Positions 47,327 to 59,677 of a stretch of DNA of 64,000 bases are shown in pieces (positions within the stretch are counted from its first letter, which is position 1; every line of letters starts with the position of its first letter). The notes beneath the pieces are model-generated. The model had not been told where the DNA came from. It searched no databases and saw only the letters and a program-made list of their open reading frames with translations. The stretch is from NCBI GenBank assembly GCA_963969345.1, contig OZ017770.1:9790180-9854179 (forward strand), read 5' to 3'. A program made the position numbers and the translations under genes. This DNA is from Turbatrix aceti. Lineage: Eukaryota > Nematoda > Chromadorea > Rhabditida > Panagrolaimidae.

Positions 47327-49680
47327 ATGTCAGCAGCCATGCATCTGAGCAGATGCATCAGAGCTGTTGGCTCTCAACAAACGATCCGGCAGAATCTGAC
47401 GCTTTTGAGAAGTCGCTTGCAAGGACAATTCAAAATTTCCTTCTCCAATACCAAGCTTAAGCTTTGTTCTCGGGTGTTGCGGAGTCTTCGGTTGACGACT
47501 ATCGGCGCTGGAACGTACGCTGCGGTTTATCAATCCGTGAGGTTTGTTTTTCAAGCTTTTTTGGTGGTTTACGTCTGTTTTTTTGTCTTTGAAGATTTGG
47601 TCAATGCAAGGCTCAGTCGAGACTCGAGGGCGGCAGAAGCCAGCATGTCGAGGCTTATCCCCTGACTTGGACCGAGCTTTGGGAGATTATCAGACCCTAC
47701 TTTCACTACTTCATCCTTGCCACGTTCGTAAGTTTTTTATTTTTTTTTGTTTTTATGAAAAATTATTATTTTTTAAATATTTTTTTTAGGGTGCAATCGT
47801 AGTTGCCCTGCTGAACATCAGACTTCCAATTCTCCTCGGCGAGTTGATCAACGTCATTGCGAGTCTTCTAAACCGGGAATCTGGAACGACAGAACGTCAG
47901 TTTGGTGCTCTGAATTTGATTAGCGGTAAACTGCTTTTGTACTACGCTGGCCAGGCGTTTTTCACTTTCTTCTACATCACCTGCCTTGCCCTGATGGGTG
48001 AACGGATGGCAGCTGACCTCAGGATAAAGCTTCTCGGCAAACTTCTTCACCATGACATGAGCTTCTTCGACGAGCATAGATCCGGCGAACTCAGCGATCA
48101 TATCAATACCGACGTTCAGGAATTCAAGAGCAATTTCAAGCTTTGCGTTGCGCAGGGTCTGAGGACTTTTGCTCAGGTGAGGAATTTTTTTGGTATCTCA
48201 AAAAAAATATTTGGATTTTTTTAGATCAGTGGTTGCTTTGTTTCACTATTTTTGATTTCACCAAAAATGACAGTGGTCACCGTAGCTGTCATACCTCTGG
48301 TCGTGCTCCTGGGATCCTTTTTCGGTGGAATGCTCAGGTATTGGAGCGCCCAGGCTCAACTTCAGGGATCCATTGCCGCTGGCGTTGCCGATGAAGCAAT
48401 TCAGAATATTCGAACGGTTAAGACTTTTGCAACTGAGGATCTGGAACAGAGGTTTGCTTTTTTTATTTTTTTGAGGATGGATTTAAAATTCTGGTTTTAC
48501 AGTTTGTACGCTCAACAAATCCACAAAGCTCAGGTCATGAACGAGAAACTCGGCGCTGGAATTGGACTCTTCCAGGCAGGTACGAATGTTTTTCTCAACG
48601 GAATTGTGCTTGGAATTCTCTATGGCGGTGCACATTTGATGGCTACGACGGATTTTACGCCGGGTCAACTGATGAGTTTTTTGGTCACCTCGCAGACGAT
48701 TCAGAGATCTTTGGCGCAGCTTTCTCTCGTCTTTGGTCACGCTATTCGGTGCTGGTCTTCTTGCGGGAATATCGTTCAGGTGGGGTTTTTTATATTTCTT
48801 GGAGGGTTTTATGATAAAAAAAAAATTTTCAGCTTTTGAAAATGAAAACCACGAATGAAGGCGGTACCCAGCGAATTCCCTACCACAGTTTGGTCGGGGA
48901 AATTGAGTTTGAAGATATTCACTTTACCTATCCAACAAGACCGGATAAGGTGGTTTTCGACAATTTGAGCCTCAAATTCAAGGCTGGACAGACGGTGGCG
49001 CTCTGTGGACCTTCGGGAGCAGGTGAGGGAATTTTATTTGGAAATTTGACGTCAGTGACATTTTTTTAGGCAAAAGTACGATTATCGCCCTGATCGAACG
49101 CCTCTACGAACCCCAATCCGGTCACGTCAAACTGGACGGACGGGATCTCCGACACCTGGATCCCTACTGGCTTCGACGCAACGTCATCGGCATCATCTCC
49201 CAGGAACCTGTACTTTTTGCCACGACCATCGAGGAGAACATCCGTTACGGTCGACCAGAGGCTACCGACGAAGAAGTGCGTGAAGCCGCCCGTCTCGCGA
49301 ATGCTCACGAATTCATCGAAACCTTCCCCGCGCAGTACCAGACCCTCGTCGGCGAGAGAGGTGTCGCTCTGAGTGGAGGCGAGAAGCAGCGCATTGCCGT
49401 GGCCAGAGCCCTGCTCAAGGATCCACCAATTCTCATTCTCGACGAAGCCACGTCGGCTCTCGATCAATTCAGCGAGAACAAAGTCCAGGAAGCGCTTGCC
49501 CGAGTCATGAAAAATCGAACCGTCATCATCATCGCTCATCGATTGAGCACGATCCGGAATGCTGACGTGATTTACGTCGTCACCAACGGACAGATCTGCG
49601 AACAGGGAAGTCACGACGCCCTTGTCAAGCAGCAGGGAATCTACGCTGCAATGGTCAAAATGCAGCAACAAAAACACTAA
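47327..49680 (+). CDS. ABCB8: Mitochondrial ABC transporter ABCB8-like
   Basis: Half-transporter of the mitochondrial inner membrane; vertebrate ABCB8 contributes to iron export and the ATP-sensitive potassium channel complex. Seven exons: 47327-47541, 47595-47727, 47790-48176, 48225-48451, 48503-48779, 48833-49022, 49070-49680; 679 residues. The N-terminus is Arg/Ser-rich without acidic residues, fitting a mitochondrial presequence. The membrane domain holds the ABCB8 hallmark [12 protein letters not shown] (human [12 protein letters not shown]) and [16 protein letters not shown]. The nucleotide domain has Walker A GPSGAGKST (split by the last intron), Q-loop SQEPVLF, signature LSGGEKQR, Walker B ILILDEAT and switch AHRLST. 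The signature has Glu where human ABCB8 has Gln; ABCB6 and ABCB7 also have Glu, so this is not a defect. The second exon joins in frame but is the least conserved. Start is immediately after TTTCAG. Confidence 0.9.
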
Positions 49681-50816
<1,136 letters not shown>

Positions 50817-51279
50817 ACTCACGAAATTGCCTTAACCCTGCTCCTGCGTCGAAGAATGTTTAAATCCTTTTTTTTGCGTTTGTCTTTTTCTTCTACGATA
50901 ACTTGTATTATTTATTTAAAAGGTTACGGTTATATAACGGAAGTTGTGGTGGTTAGATGACATCGTCGAAAGTTGCAGCTGTTTTGTTGTCACCAAAGAA
51001 AAAAAATTAAAAATGCTCGCGATGCCGTTTTCGTTTGACAGTGCTTTTTAAAAAATAGTAAAGGTAGTGTTAAAAAATTAGGCGTCAGCAAAATCGTTTG
51101 GTGTATCCTTTTTTTTGCACGCTGAGTATTAAGAAAAAAAATAACTACAATAGGAACGCAAGTTGACAAGCTAAAGCTAAGCGACTTAATGTTGGGTCAA
51201 GCGTAGACGACGTGAAAGTCGATTTCGGTTGTTGAGATCATCGATTTCGTCTCTGTCTTTCGTTTTTTTGTTGCTGTGT

Positions 51280-52221
51280 TCACCAAAGCGGCTTACTGCC
51301 CAGGATGTGCAGCTTGCGTTGGTGGGCCTGGTGTGCGCGATTGGCGAGTGTGCCTTCGGTGGACATATCAGCATCGACGGGAACACCCGTCATCTGGCCC
51401 TTGGACTGGTGGCCGGTGATGGCGTGGTTCAGCCAGCGTGTCTCCGTGACACCGTTGCCAATTCGCCGGGGTGTGGCAGGTCGACGCCAGCCTTCGGGTG
51501 CGGAATCCTCTGCAACAACATTTTTTTTTAAATTTTTTTGTCAAAAAAAAAAATTTTTTTAATGCTTACCATGGTAGGTAATGTTCTCAAAAAGCTGGGC
51601 AAAGACGACAAAGTTGGTATTCTGCCAGATAGGCTCGGTCAGGTCGTACGTCTTGCCCATGAAAGCGAGGAGAGTGACAGTCGGATTGTCCAGGGCTACC
51701 TGATAAGGCAGAACGCGTTCGTTCTTCAGCATTGTGTCAAACAGAGAACGGCCAATTCCCTTTCTCTGGTACGAAAAATGAACGTAAAAATCGAGAAGAG
51801 CCAGGAATTCGCCTTCGTAGGTCACCATCGCGCGGTCGTAGAGGAAGAGCTTCTTGCGGCCAACTTTGAGCAGACCAAGGAGCTTGCTGATATCACGTTC
51901 CCTGAAAAAAAAGTTTTTATATGGAAACAAAAAATGGAAATCCTACTCATCGTATTCCCAGGCAAGGTACAAGGCGTGATCCGACTGAATGAGTCGCTCA
52001 CAGGTTGTGAGGGGAGTTCGCAGATGCACCGAATCCGCAGACAGACGTGCCAGTGCGTCGATCGCTTTGTAGACTTTTTCATTTCTAAAAAAAATAAATT
52101 TAAATTCACAAAACTCAGAAAAAAAAATATAATGGGCATACTGGATTTGCTTGAGCCGCATGGCATCGAGCCTTACCAACGACGATCCAAGGATTGGAGA
52201 CAGGTTTCCTTGAACTTCCAT
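51280..52221 (-). CDS. ATAT1: Alpha-tubulin N-acetyltransferase (ATAT1/MEC-17)
   Basis: Acetylates Lys40 of alpha-tubulin inside microtubules, important in touch neurons and cilia. Exons 52221-52142, 52084-51947, 51901-51570, 51509-51280; 259 residues. The GNAT-fold core matches [20 protein letters not shown] (human IGFIKVGYKKLFVLD), [20 protein letters not shown] (QRKGIGR is the acetyl-CoA loop, human QRHGHGR), [20 protein letters not shown] (human ERVEPHQLAIDRPS), and NFVVFAQLF (human NNFVIFEGFF). The C-terminal exon is basic and less conserved, as in the family. Start chosen at MEVQG because an in-frame extension to 52356 would translate a (AAG)n run into poly-Arg. Confidence 0.93.
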
Positions 52222-52232
52222 TTTACCTCTAG

Positions 52233-52260
52233 TTCTTCTTCTTCTTCTTCTTCTTCTTCT
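52233..52260. repeat. (TTC)n / (GAA)n microsatellite in the 5' leader of ATAT1
   Basis: About nine TTC units on the plus strand, (GAA)n on the minus strand, ending 12 bases upstream of the ATAT1 start codon. In the reading frame of ATAT1 it would encode a run of Arg if translation began at 52356. Confidence 0.9.
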
Positions 52261-53545
52261 TAGTTTAGTCCGACGAAATTTAGCACTCGCCTGCGCCCGA
52301 GAAAAGCTTGATGGCAACTGATGGCAATCGACTCTTTTGAACGTAGATGCCCCCAACCGTATGCATTTCTAAGGATGTCTTCGTTGTCATTAACGCGCCC
52401 AGGCTCTTGTAAAGTTTGATAATGCATATGAAAGCTCTCCGCCCCTGAAGACATTTGTTCCTGGGTAGCAGTGGAATTTCAGGGTATCAGTCAACAGATA
52501 ATACTTACATTAAAGTTCAATGACATCCATGAGAAGCTGTAAAACTTTTTTTTTTCGGAGACCCTGTTTTTTTGTTGAGTTTGGTCAAAGATTGATTGTT
52601 TTTTTGTATCCTCCGGTTAAATGGACTCTTTCGAAGAAAAAAGAAAAACAAGCACAATTGTTTACAAGGCAGTGTTTTTGAGGACTGGAAAACAGTATAC
52701 TACAAAATCCTACTACGACTGAATTATGTCTACTTTTTTTTTCATCTCTCATTTGAAGAAAAACAAATGTGATGATCTCACCTTGCCTAGATCTTAGTCG
52801 ACAGCGGCAGCGTCAGTATTGCGCACAGATGTTTGTCGATAAGCATTGCATTACATCTCAAGGGCGTAATCAAAAACATTCGTAAAACTATAGCAAAATC
52901 TGATTATTGTACTAGCTCTTTTTTTTTAGTCCCCCCCGGCCGATTGACGACTGTTGTCCGTATCGACAAGCGTGTGTGTCTTCACACTTCGTTGTAATAA
53001 ATAGCTAGCTTTTTGATAAGTTTTTTTTTATTATTATTTATTTCACCATTACTCAGTGGTTAGTTATCATTAGACCAGATGTTAGGAGGATAAGTTTTTT
53101 ATTCTATTCTTTTTTAAATTCCAAATCACGTAGTATTTATTTTTTGCAAGGACTTCAGAGCGATAAAAGTTTCTCTAAAATTGTAGATATTTATTTTGTA
53201 ATAACACAAAATCTCTTTTTCATCTCCTTTTTTATAAGGTGTCTTGAAAAATTAAATCTGCCATCAAAGACAAAGTTGATACCAAAAGGCACCGACTAAG
53301 CGCATTATTTGTCTTGTATCTTTAATTTTGATCAACAATGTGCTACTTGACAGAAAATTACCTCCGCGCATGTCGCCTTTTTTTTATATCTGATTTAACC
53401 CTAACCCTGGCATTTTAGAAGAAAAAAGGGAAGAAGACGAAGTCTTTTTTCTCAATCTTGATATTCGGACACTTGCCGGTAAGTAACAAGCACCGATCCT
53501 TTCGTCTTCTTTCCCTCTTCTTCTTCTTCGTCTTCTTCATTTCAC
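52261..53545. other. Divergent spacer between ATAT1 (-) and the DM-domain gene (+)
   Basis: 1.3 kb. A likely 5' exon of the downstream gene lies at about 53420-53480: an ATTTTAG acceptor, a Lys-rich stretch, then a strong GTAAGT donor at 53481. The two TTAACCC-like repeats near 53395-53408 are too few to be telomeric. A/T-rich otherwise. Confidence 0.45.
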
Positions 53546-54060
53546 ATGCTCAAGTGCCGCAAGTGTGCCGGTCACGATATTGACGTTGCCGTCCGTGGCC
53601 ATGCCAGAACGTGTCCCTATCGTCTTTGTTCCTGCAGTAAGTGTATCAAAGTCGTCAACAAGCGATTGTCTTCGGTAAAACGCAGGTACAAAAATTCAAA
53701 TGTTGTTTTTGTCAATGTTGAGTGTAATAGCGGAAATGTGCGTGTCCAGGCTATCCCTAAAGACGCAGTTGGTAAGACCATTTTTTTTGATTGTCAATGA
53801 ATGTTCATAAAAATACGATTGTAGACTCATTGAATAACAAAGATCTTCAAACGCTGCAGAAAAGCCTCAATCCCTCTCCGCCAGCCTCTAATAATTTTGA
53901 GGCAGCGTTGAAGACACCATTGCCTGAATCCGTGGTAGCGGAGGCTTTTTCAAACTATTTACCCTACCCAACCATCGAACAACAGATAAACTTCTTCGCC
54001 ACTATTGCTTCCTTATTGAAAACCATGAATTACCACAATTCGTCTCAAAACCAATCATAA
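53546..54060 (+). CDS. DM-domain (doublesex/MAB-3-type) transcription factor, divergent
   Basis: Small DMRT-type regulator; family members direct sexual differentiation. Exons 53546-53771 and 53825-54060; 153 residues. The DM finger is at residues 4-33 with all ligands present: Cys4, Cys7, His10, GHARTC (His19, Cys23), Cys28, Cys30, Cys33. The family's CxxC...GHxxxC...CxCxxC spacing is exact, but the flanking residues differ strongly from DMRT1-type (a YRLCSCSKCIKVV block replaces RDCMCxKCxLI), and a basic recognition tail follows (NKRLSSVKRRYKNS). The C-terminal half is hydrophobic and Asn/Ser/Pro-rich without known domain. The DM finger starts only three residues in, so an upstream exon (53420-53480, GTAAGT donor) may supply the true start; the model here is conservative. 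Confidence 0.75.
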
Positions 54061-54249
54061 AAATTTATCACAAACCAAACCATCATCCAGAATTTAAATA
54101 TTATACTAAAAAATATTTGCATGTTATTTATTTATTTTTTTTAACGTTATTGAAATTATGTAATTTAAAAAAATTTATTTTGAGTGTTAATTCATCTTTG
54201 TATACGTGTTGCTATGATTTTCTATGATTAAAGATGAACGTAATTTTTT

Positions 54250-55496
54250 TTATGGAACTGTAGTAGTTGGCTGTGGCTGTGGCTGTGGCTGTGGCTCAGG
54301 CTGTTGATGTGGCTGTGGCTGGTGTTCTGCTGGTGCGGCAGGCTGTGGACTTGTGGATATTTGTTTGGGTTGCTCTCCAAGCGATAGCGTCGATGTTACG
54401 CTATCCCAGTCGTTCCAAAATTCTTCGCGCATTCGATTGACGTATCGCAGGAGGTTGGGTTCTTCGGTTTGGATGTGTTGTTTGAGGGCTTCATTGATAG
54501 GGAGATAGATAAATTGACACAGTGTTGCAAACATTGTCGCGTCAACCTATAAATACAAAATTTAGTAATGATGACGGAAGAGACAAAAAAGGGTGAGAAA
54601 AGGCTCACGGTTGTCGGCCTGTCGCCCATAAGGAATGGACGGTCACCCAGAATGGTCGATAATGCTTTGAGTTGAGTTTTGCAGACTTTTTCAACTTCGA
54701 CGGGAGAGTCATTTCCGATACCAAAGGCATCAACTTTCTTTCTCAACTAAATACAACAAGGAAGAAGATTTAGTAAAGGGCAAAAAAACAAAAAAAAAGT
54801 TGGACAAACAACCCACAATTCTCTTTCGCTGATCCATGGTTACAAATTTAAACATGAATTTTTTGAAACCAGTATAATTACCGATCACACCGGCAGGTGT
54901 GCCTTCGTATTTGTTATTCTTGGCTTGGAAGTAAAATTCAGACCAAAGAATTCCATTTTCGATAAAGCTGTGATAAGCCTGAGCCTGTGCCCACTCGTAG
55001 TCGGATAAATGAGCGTCAAGTTGCACGTCGTACATCCTCGTTAGTTCAGAGATAACAAAATTAGAATCAGCAATTTGTGTGCCGTTGACTTCGACAAAGG
55101 GGACGTCGCCTTTGTAAGAAAGGTGGTCGAAATCGTTATTCACATTCTAAATTTTAAAATGTATGAATAAAATGTTTGTAAAAAAATTTTTTTTAGTACA
55201 AAAAAAACAGAAAAAAATATTTGTAAATTTTTACTACTCAGAAAAAAATTATTTGTTTTTGAAAAAAATACAAAAGATATTGTATTCGCTTTAAAAAATA
55301 CAATAAAAAGCAATCAAATTTTTTTTTCAGCAATGAAATACAAAAAATGTCTAAAAATACGTACCTGATAAGGAAGTTTGCTCATTCGTAGCCATGTCTC
55401 AAGCTTCAGGCAATATGGGGACAGGGAAGGTATAACACCTGCCCGGGGCTGCTGTACAAGGTATATAATATCCCGTTCCCAGTCTTTGACGTGCAT
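54250..55496 (-). CDS. FAXC: Failed axon connections homolog (FAXC), GST-like
   Basis: Glutathione-S-transferase/metaxin-related protein; fly fax acts in axon development with Abl. Exons 55496-55365, 55146-54817, 54746-54609, 54546-54250; 298 residues. N-terminal thioredoxin-like part: [13 protein letters not shown] start, [22 protein letters not shown] (FAXC: PSLSPFCLKVETWLRMT), [15 protein letters not shown] and [11 protein letters not shown]-terminal helical part: [20 protein letters not shown] (FAXC: [21 protein letters not shown]) and [13 protein letters not shown] (FAXC: YCERIRRKFWPEW). It ends in a Pro-Gln/Glu dipeptide repeat (about residues 275-293), a lineage-specific disordered tail. 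Catalytic GST activity is not implied. A metaxin is the alternative but the [13 protein letters not shown] block favours FAXC. Confidence 0.88.
54267..54330. repeat. TGGCTG repeat encoding a Pro-Gln tail in FAXC
   Basis: Six-base units TGGCTG/TGTGGC run along this stretch. On the minus strand they read as alternating Pro and Gln/Glu/His codons at the C-terminus of the FAXC homolog. Confidence 0.8.
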
Positions 55497-56375
55497 TATT
55501 ACTATTTAGTATGTACTACTCCTCTGCCAAGAGCACAGGGGGATGACGCTTAATTATTAAAAAAAAACTCAACGCACTGACGTCGAAAAGCAAAAATGAG
55601 CAATATATTTATTGCACCACAACCAAGACAAAGGAATTTTTTTCCTTCAGGTTATAAGCAGGAAAACCTGATTGTTTGTAACTTGCGCACCGGCGCAAGG
55701 AAGAAAAAAAAATTGTGATGCTTGTTGAGGGAAAGTAAATAATCGTACTACGCCTTGATGTTTATTACAAAGATAGCTCGTTAAACAACAGTTTTATTCA
55801 CAGGTACAATCGACGACGACGACAAAGCGGAGGGAAAACGGAAAACTTTTCCATGCGACTTCAGGGTTGATTTTTTTTTGTTTCATTTTGTTTATTCGAT
55901 TTTTTTTTGTGACATGCTTTTTGTTTTCCTACGTATTTACATGAAATCGTGGGAAACATGAAAGCAGTTTATACATATTCACAATGTTTAATAACACAGA
56001 TTTATTGAACATGATTTTGATCGAGATCTTGGTTTGAATTTTTTTAAACGCAAATTAAAAAAATAGAGACACAAATTACAAATTGCGCATAAAATTGAAA
56101 AAAAAAGGTATACATTAATGTACATGAATTGAAAACCATCACGTCGTAATTGAAAAAACCCCAGTCAATCAACAGCGTTCAAACAAATCGTCACGTGCAT
56201 ACATACCCATACCTGACGGGGCCCGCGGTTTCTTACCAGCGGTGTCTTTCTTATCGATAAGGGTTAGAATGTTATTCACTTTATAACCCATCGCGTGTTG
56301 TTCAATCTATCAATTGGTAAGATAGATTTTTTGTTGGTCCAGTCGTTATTTTTGGGAAGAAGAAAGTCTCTCAAA
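55497..56375. other. Divergent spacer between FAXC (-) and the small membrane protein gene (+)
   Basis: 879 bp. A TTTGTTGGTCCAG acceptor ends at 56342, 33 bases before the small-gene start. CTTATCGATAAGG at 56249-56261 is a palindrome (DREF-like). No coding exon. Confidence 0.45.
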
Positions 56376-56718
56376 ATGAACAATACTCCCCAACGAGCTC
56401 CAGCTACTCAGTCAATTAATAAGGATTCGTCTTATTCTTCTTTTGTGTGAGTCGAAGAATTTCTATTACTTGATAAAAGTTAACTCATTTTTTTTCATTT
56501 TTTAAGGCAAACAGACAACGAAACATTCATGACGGATCAAGGCAGTCGAACCAACATGATGGTCAGTTTTTTTAATTTTTATTTCCTAATTATCATTTTT
56601 TCAGCCATCCGATTTCGAAGAACCAAGTTTCAAGACCAAGGCTGTGGTCACGTTTATCTCCATTGTGGTTATCATTTTATGCCTCATTAAACTTTTTTAT
56701 TTCCCTGATAGAAAATGA
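56376..56718 (+). CDS. Short single-pass membrane protein, three exons
   Basis: Not recognised. Exons 56376-56446, 56507-56561, 56605-56718; 79 residues. The N-terminal 45 residues are polar, rich in Ser, Thr, Asn and Gln; a hydrophobic helix (about 54-72: TKAVVTFISIVVIILCLI) sits near the C-terminus, followed by the short cytosolic or lumenal end KLFYFPDRK. That is a tail-anchored or type II topology. Two introns in such a small gene, clean acceptors (TTTTTAAG, TTTTTTCAG) and phase agreement support it as real. TMEM230-like proteins were considered, but the match is not strong enough to name. AATAAA at 56761-56766 is its likely polyadenylation signal. Confidence 0.6.
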
Positions 56719-56786
56719 GTTTATTGCATCTACGTATTGTTTATCAAAGAAAAAAAAGTGAATAAATTACAAAAAACAAAAAAAAA

Positions 56787-58871
56787 CTATTCAGCAACCG
56801 ATGCACCTGTACTGGTGAGACACTCACTGTGATGTTGTGGTTCAGTTGGAAACTGCGTGATTGATACGAGTTGTGCAAATACAATGTTAAGCGGTGTTTT
56901 GATAGCCTTTTTGACTGGTCGTTCCTGTTGACATGTCAGAATTTGTTTAAATGCCCGTCTAAAGTCACGGCTAAATCGTGAGTATATGAGTGGATTGAGC
57001 ATGGAATTAAGATGACCCGCCCATGTTATGAAGGAAAATACTTGTTCTTGGTTTGCGATGCACTGCAAAAAAAAGATATAAATAAAAAAATAAAAATGAC
57101 TCACCGTACGGCACATAGCAATCAAAGGAGAAAATATAAAAAATGGCATCCAGCAGAGAATAAAAGCACCGACAACGATGGAAAGGGTACGAGCTGCCCG
57201 TTGTTCATGGACATACTTCATCATTTGCCTAGACTTTTCTCGTACACCTAACTTCTTTTTGGCCAACGGAATGGTCTGTGGCTGCTGTTGATGGTCATCG
57301 CCAGTGTTGTTCTGCAAGGAATTATAAATTATAGATATTTTTTTGCAGAACAAAAAACATACATTAGAAATGACAGTCATCATGCTGGGAGTTCGATTTA
57401 TTTTGTCAAATTTAAAAACTCGGCTGTTCCGGGATACGCCGTATGTGTTTACGCTGGAACCGGTATCTGGATGAAGCAGAAGGCAGTTGGAATTGCACTT
57501 TGACAATGGCGAACAATTGCCCTGGCTTTCAGTCGTCTGAGAAGCCAGAGATTTGCAAGATGGCTAAATTGGAAAAAAAATTGTTGACAGTTTTGTACTC
57601 CTTTTTTTGGCCAAACCTGACGGTAACAAACCGGGGAATCCCGATTGATAGGTGGCGAACGTGTAGCACGCATGCTATCATGCAGCCTTGTGGTACACTG
57701 TCCATTTGTTGGCATTTGAACATTTGAAAGTGGATTTACAACGCCACCGGATGTTCTATTGTTCGTCAAATTATTTCGTCCAAAATGAATTCTCAGAGTT
57801 GGCACATTGTCACCCGAAATGACAGTTTCTGAATCGAGTTTCTTATTTTGTTTGCATTTAACCTAAAAATGGCTTTATGTTTTTTTTGTCTTCTTCTCGT
57901 CATTCTTTTTTCTTTTTTTTCTTCTTCTCAGCAGTAAACCAACCTTTTTCATACCACTTTTCAGCGAACGAGAATGCCGAGTAGCAATCAGAAAAACTCT
58001 GCCGTATGCAAATAAAATCAAAATAAGCGGGATATAAAATGACACGAGGGATGAAAATATGACGTATACCCAATCATCGGTAAATAAACATTTGGACTAA
58101 AAAAAGGAAAAAAAAATGCGTGGTTTTTTTTTGCAAAAAATGGAAGAAACATGCCTGATCCTTGTACAGATGAGGAGAGCTCTTCCGCCACCAAATTATA
58201 GCAGGAAATGAAAGACCTAAAAAAATATTAAATTTTTTTATTCCTTGTAAAGATTAAAAAAATTTTCCCTTACACGCAGAAATAACCCAAACAAAGACAA
58301 TAGCAATGGTTATCCTTCGAGTTGAAACCTTATCCCTGTAGCCAATAGGATCCTGTCCTGCCATGTAGCGGTCCAGACTGATGACACACAAATTCCAGAT
58401 TGAACTTGTTGATGCGAGAATATCAAGCGCGTGAAATAAATCGCACATCGTCAATCCAAGCAACCACATGTGACGTGTCATTTCGAAGAGGCTGTTGAGT
58501 GGCATGACAACGAGACCAACAATAAGGTCAGCAAGTGCTAACGATACTATCAGATAACCGGTAGGATTACGTAGGTATTTTTTGGTACAAACAGCTAATA
58601 CGACAAGACAGTTACCCGTAATCGTTGTGAGACAGAGTGTACCCATGAGTATGGCAAGCGCAGGATGACGCCAGTTCGGTGACAGACTTGTCACATTCAT
58701 CATACCATTCTGAATGACATCGTAGTTTCCTCCGAGCTCTTCAAGCAGTGTTCTGTTCTGTAGGGTATAGTCATAGAGGCTATCACTGGTTAGGTGGGCT
58801 GCCACTGCGTGGTAGGACATGCTCATTGGAAGTTGTTGTAATAGTCCCAGCCAGACATTCGCATTTGACAT
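56787..58871 (-). CDS. Biogenic amine GPCR, dopamine-receptor type (DAMB/Dop1R2-like)
   Basis: Class A seven-helix amine receptor. Exons 58871-58274, 58216-58155, 58096-57944, 57862-57617, 57563-57363, 57311-57105, 57062-56787; 580 residues. Landmarks: Asn87 (GN in helix 1), Asp115 (LALAD), Asp150 in FHALDI (amine counter-ion), DRY at 167-169, DPIGY (intracellular loop 2), SFPAIIWWR (helix 4), Ser235/Ser236/Ser239 in FSSLVSFYIP (catechol-binding Ser), CWMPFF at 473-478 and NPLIY at 512-516. The blocks DPIGY, SFPAIIWWR and TRHSRSLKSGMKK closely follow insect Dop1R2/DAMB, favouring a dopamine receptor of that type; the long third intracellular loop (about 190 residues) and short tail are also seen in D2-like receptors. 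The intron at 58097-58154 has a GC donor. The start lies 11 bases after AATTTCAG. Confidence 0.85.
58097..58154 (-). other. GC-AG intron within the amine receptor gene
   Basis: 58 bp. On the minus strand the exon ends in GATCAG and the intron begins GCATGT, while the acceptor is TTTTTTTAG. Using the nearby GT instead shifts the frame and loses the helix-5 block, so the GC donor is supported by reading frame and homology. Confidence 0.6.
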
Positions 58872-59664
58872 ACCCTGATCACCTGAAATTAGTATATACA
58901 TAAATATTCTTTACACATTTGTTTTTTTTTGCAAAAAAAATGAATGGAAAAAAAGCGGCTTAATTAGATAGAAAAAAATAACTAATATATATACTGGCAC
59001 CTTAGTAGTCGACTACTTGACGTCAACTTTCAAATACTACGTAAATCATTAATCCTCCCCTAAAAACTTTCCAACCCACTAGGCAATATACAAATTTCAC
59101 AAAGTTGCACAAAAACAATGGGGTTCTTTATTGAAAAATTTTTGGTCGTTAATAACTTCTTGTCAGAAAGCGAAGAGAAAGATTTAACGCATAACAAACT
59201 CAAAACATTCGAACAAAAGCGAGCATCTTGGTTCACTGAGTCAAAGAATTGCATTGACATTGGAACATCACTTTTTTTGGTATCCTTATATTTTTAATGC
59301 ATGCGTAAATGGCTTTTTAATCTTAAAGAAATTTTTTTTTCATTTTGTCAAAAAGTCAGGGCAAAAAAATAAACGTACAAAAAATAGTTGTACGACCAAT
59401 TAACTGGACAAATAAGAGTGTTAATGAAAAAAATATGCGCGTTTTACATATATCAGAATGTGTACACAAAAAAAATAACATGGATATACTATAAAGAGGA
59501 AAATGCTCATGTCAGTGAATAAAAAACAAACAGAGAACAACATTTCGTAGTAGGAATTCATTGTTTGTACATACAACTACCACTACAATGGTTTTGGTTT
59601 ATAGGAACTACTATTGATAATTTTTTGTTCAGAAAAATACTTTGGAGGAATTTTCTTCCAAAGT
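58872..59664. other. 5' region of the amine receptor gene
   Basis: About 800 bp. Minus-strand acceptor AATTTCAG ends at 58883, so either a leader exon upstream or trans-splicing is expected. A/T-rich, no exon recognised. Confidence 0.4.
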
Positions 59665-59677
59665 ACGGAAATTAAAT
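59665..59677. repeat. Left copy of the 13-bp target-site duplication
   Basis: ACGGAAATTAAAT directly before the (CAAT)n end of the retroelement. It is identical to 60070-60082. Confidence 0.85.

Noticed and set aside
47327..49680. Possible frameshift in ABCB8 near 48750 where the human GLSAG block is replaced by a Cys/Ser-rich stretch
   Set aside because: The in-frame reading aligns residue by residue with the family across the stretch and continues correctly into the next exon; divergence is the simpler explanation.
53392..53410. TTTAACCCTAACCCTGG looks like telomeric repeat
   Set aside because: Only two units, of the vertebrate type (TTAGGG) and not the nematode type (TTAGGC). Chance or a short interstitial trace; no support for a telomere or fusion point.
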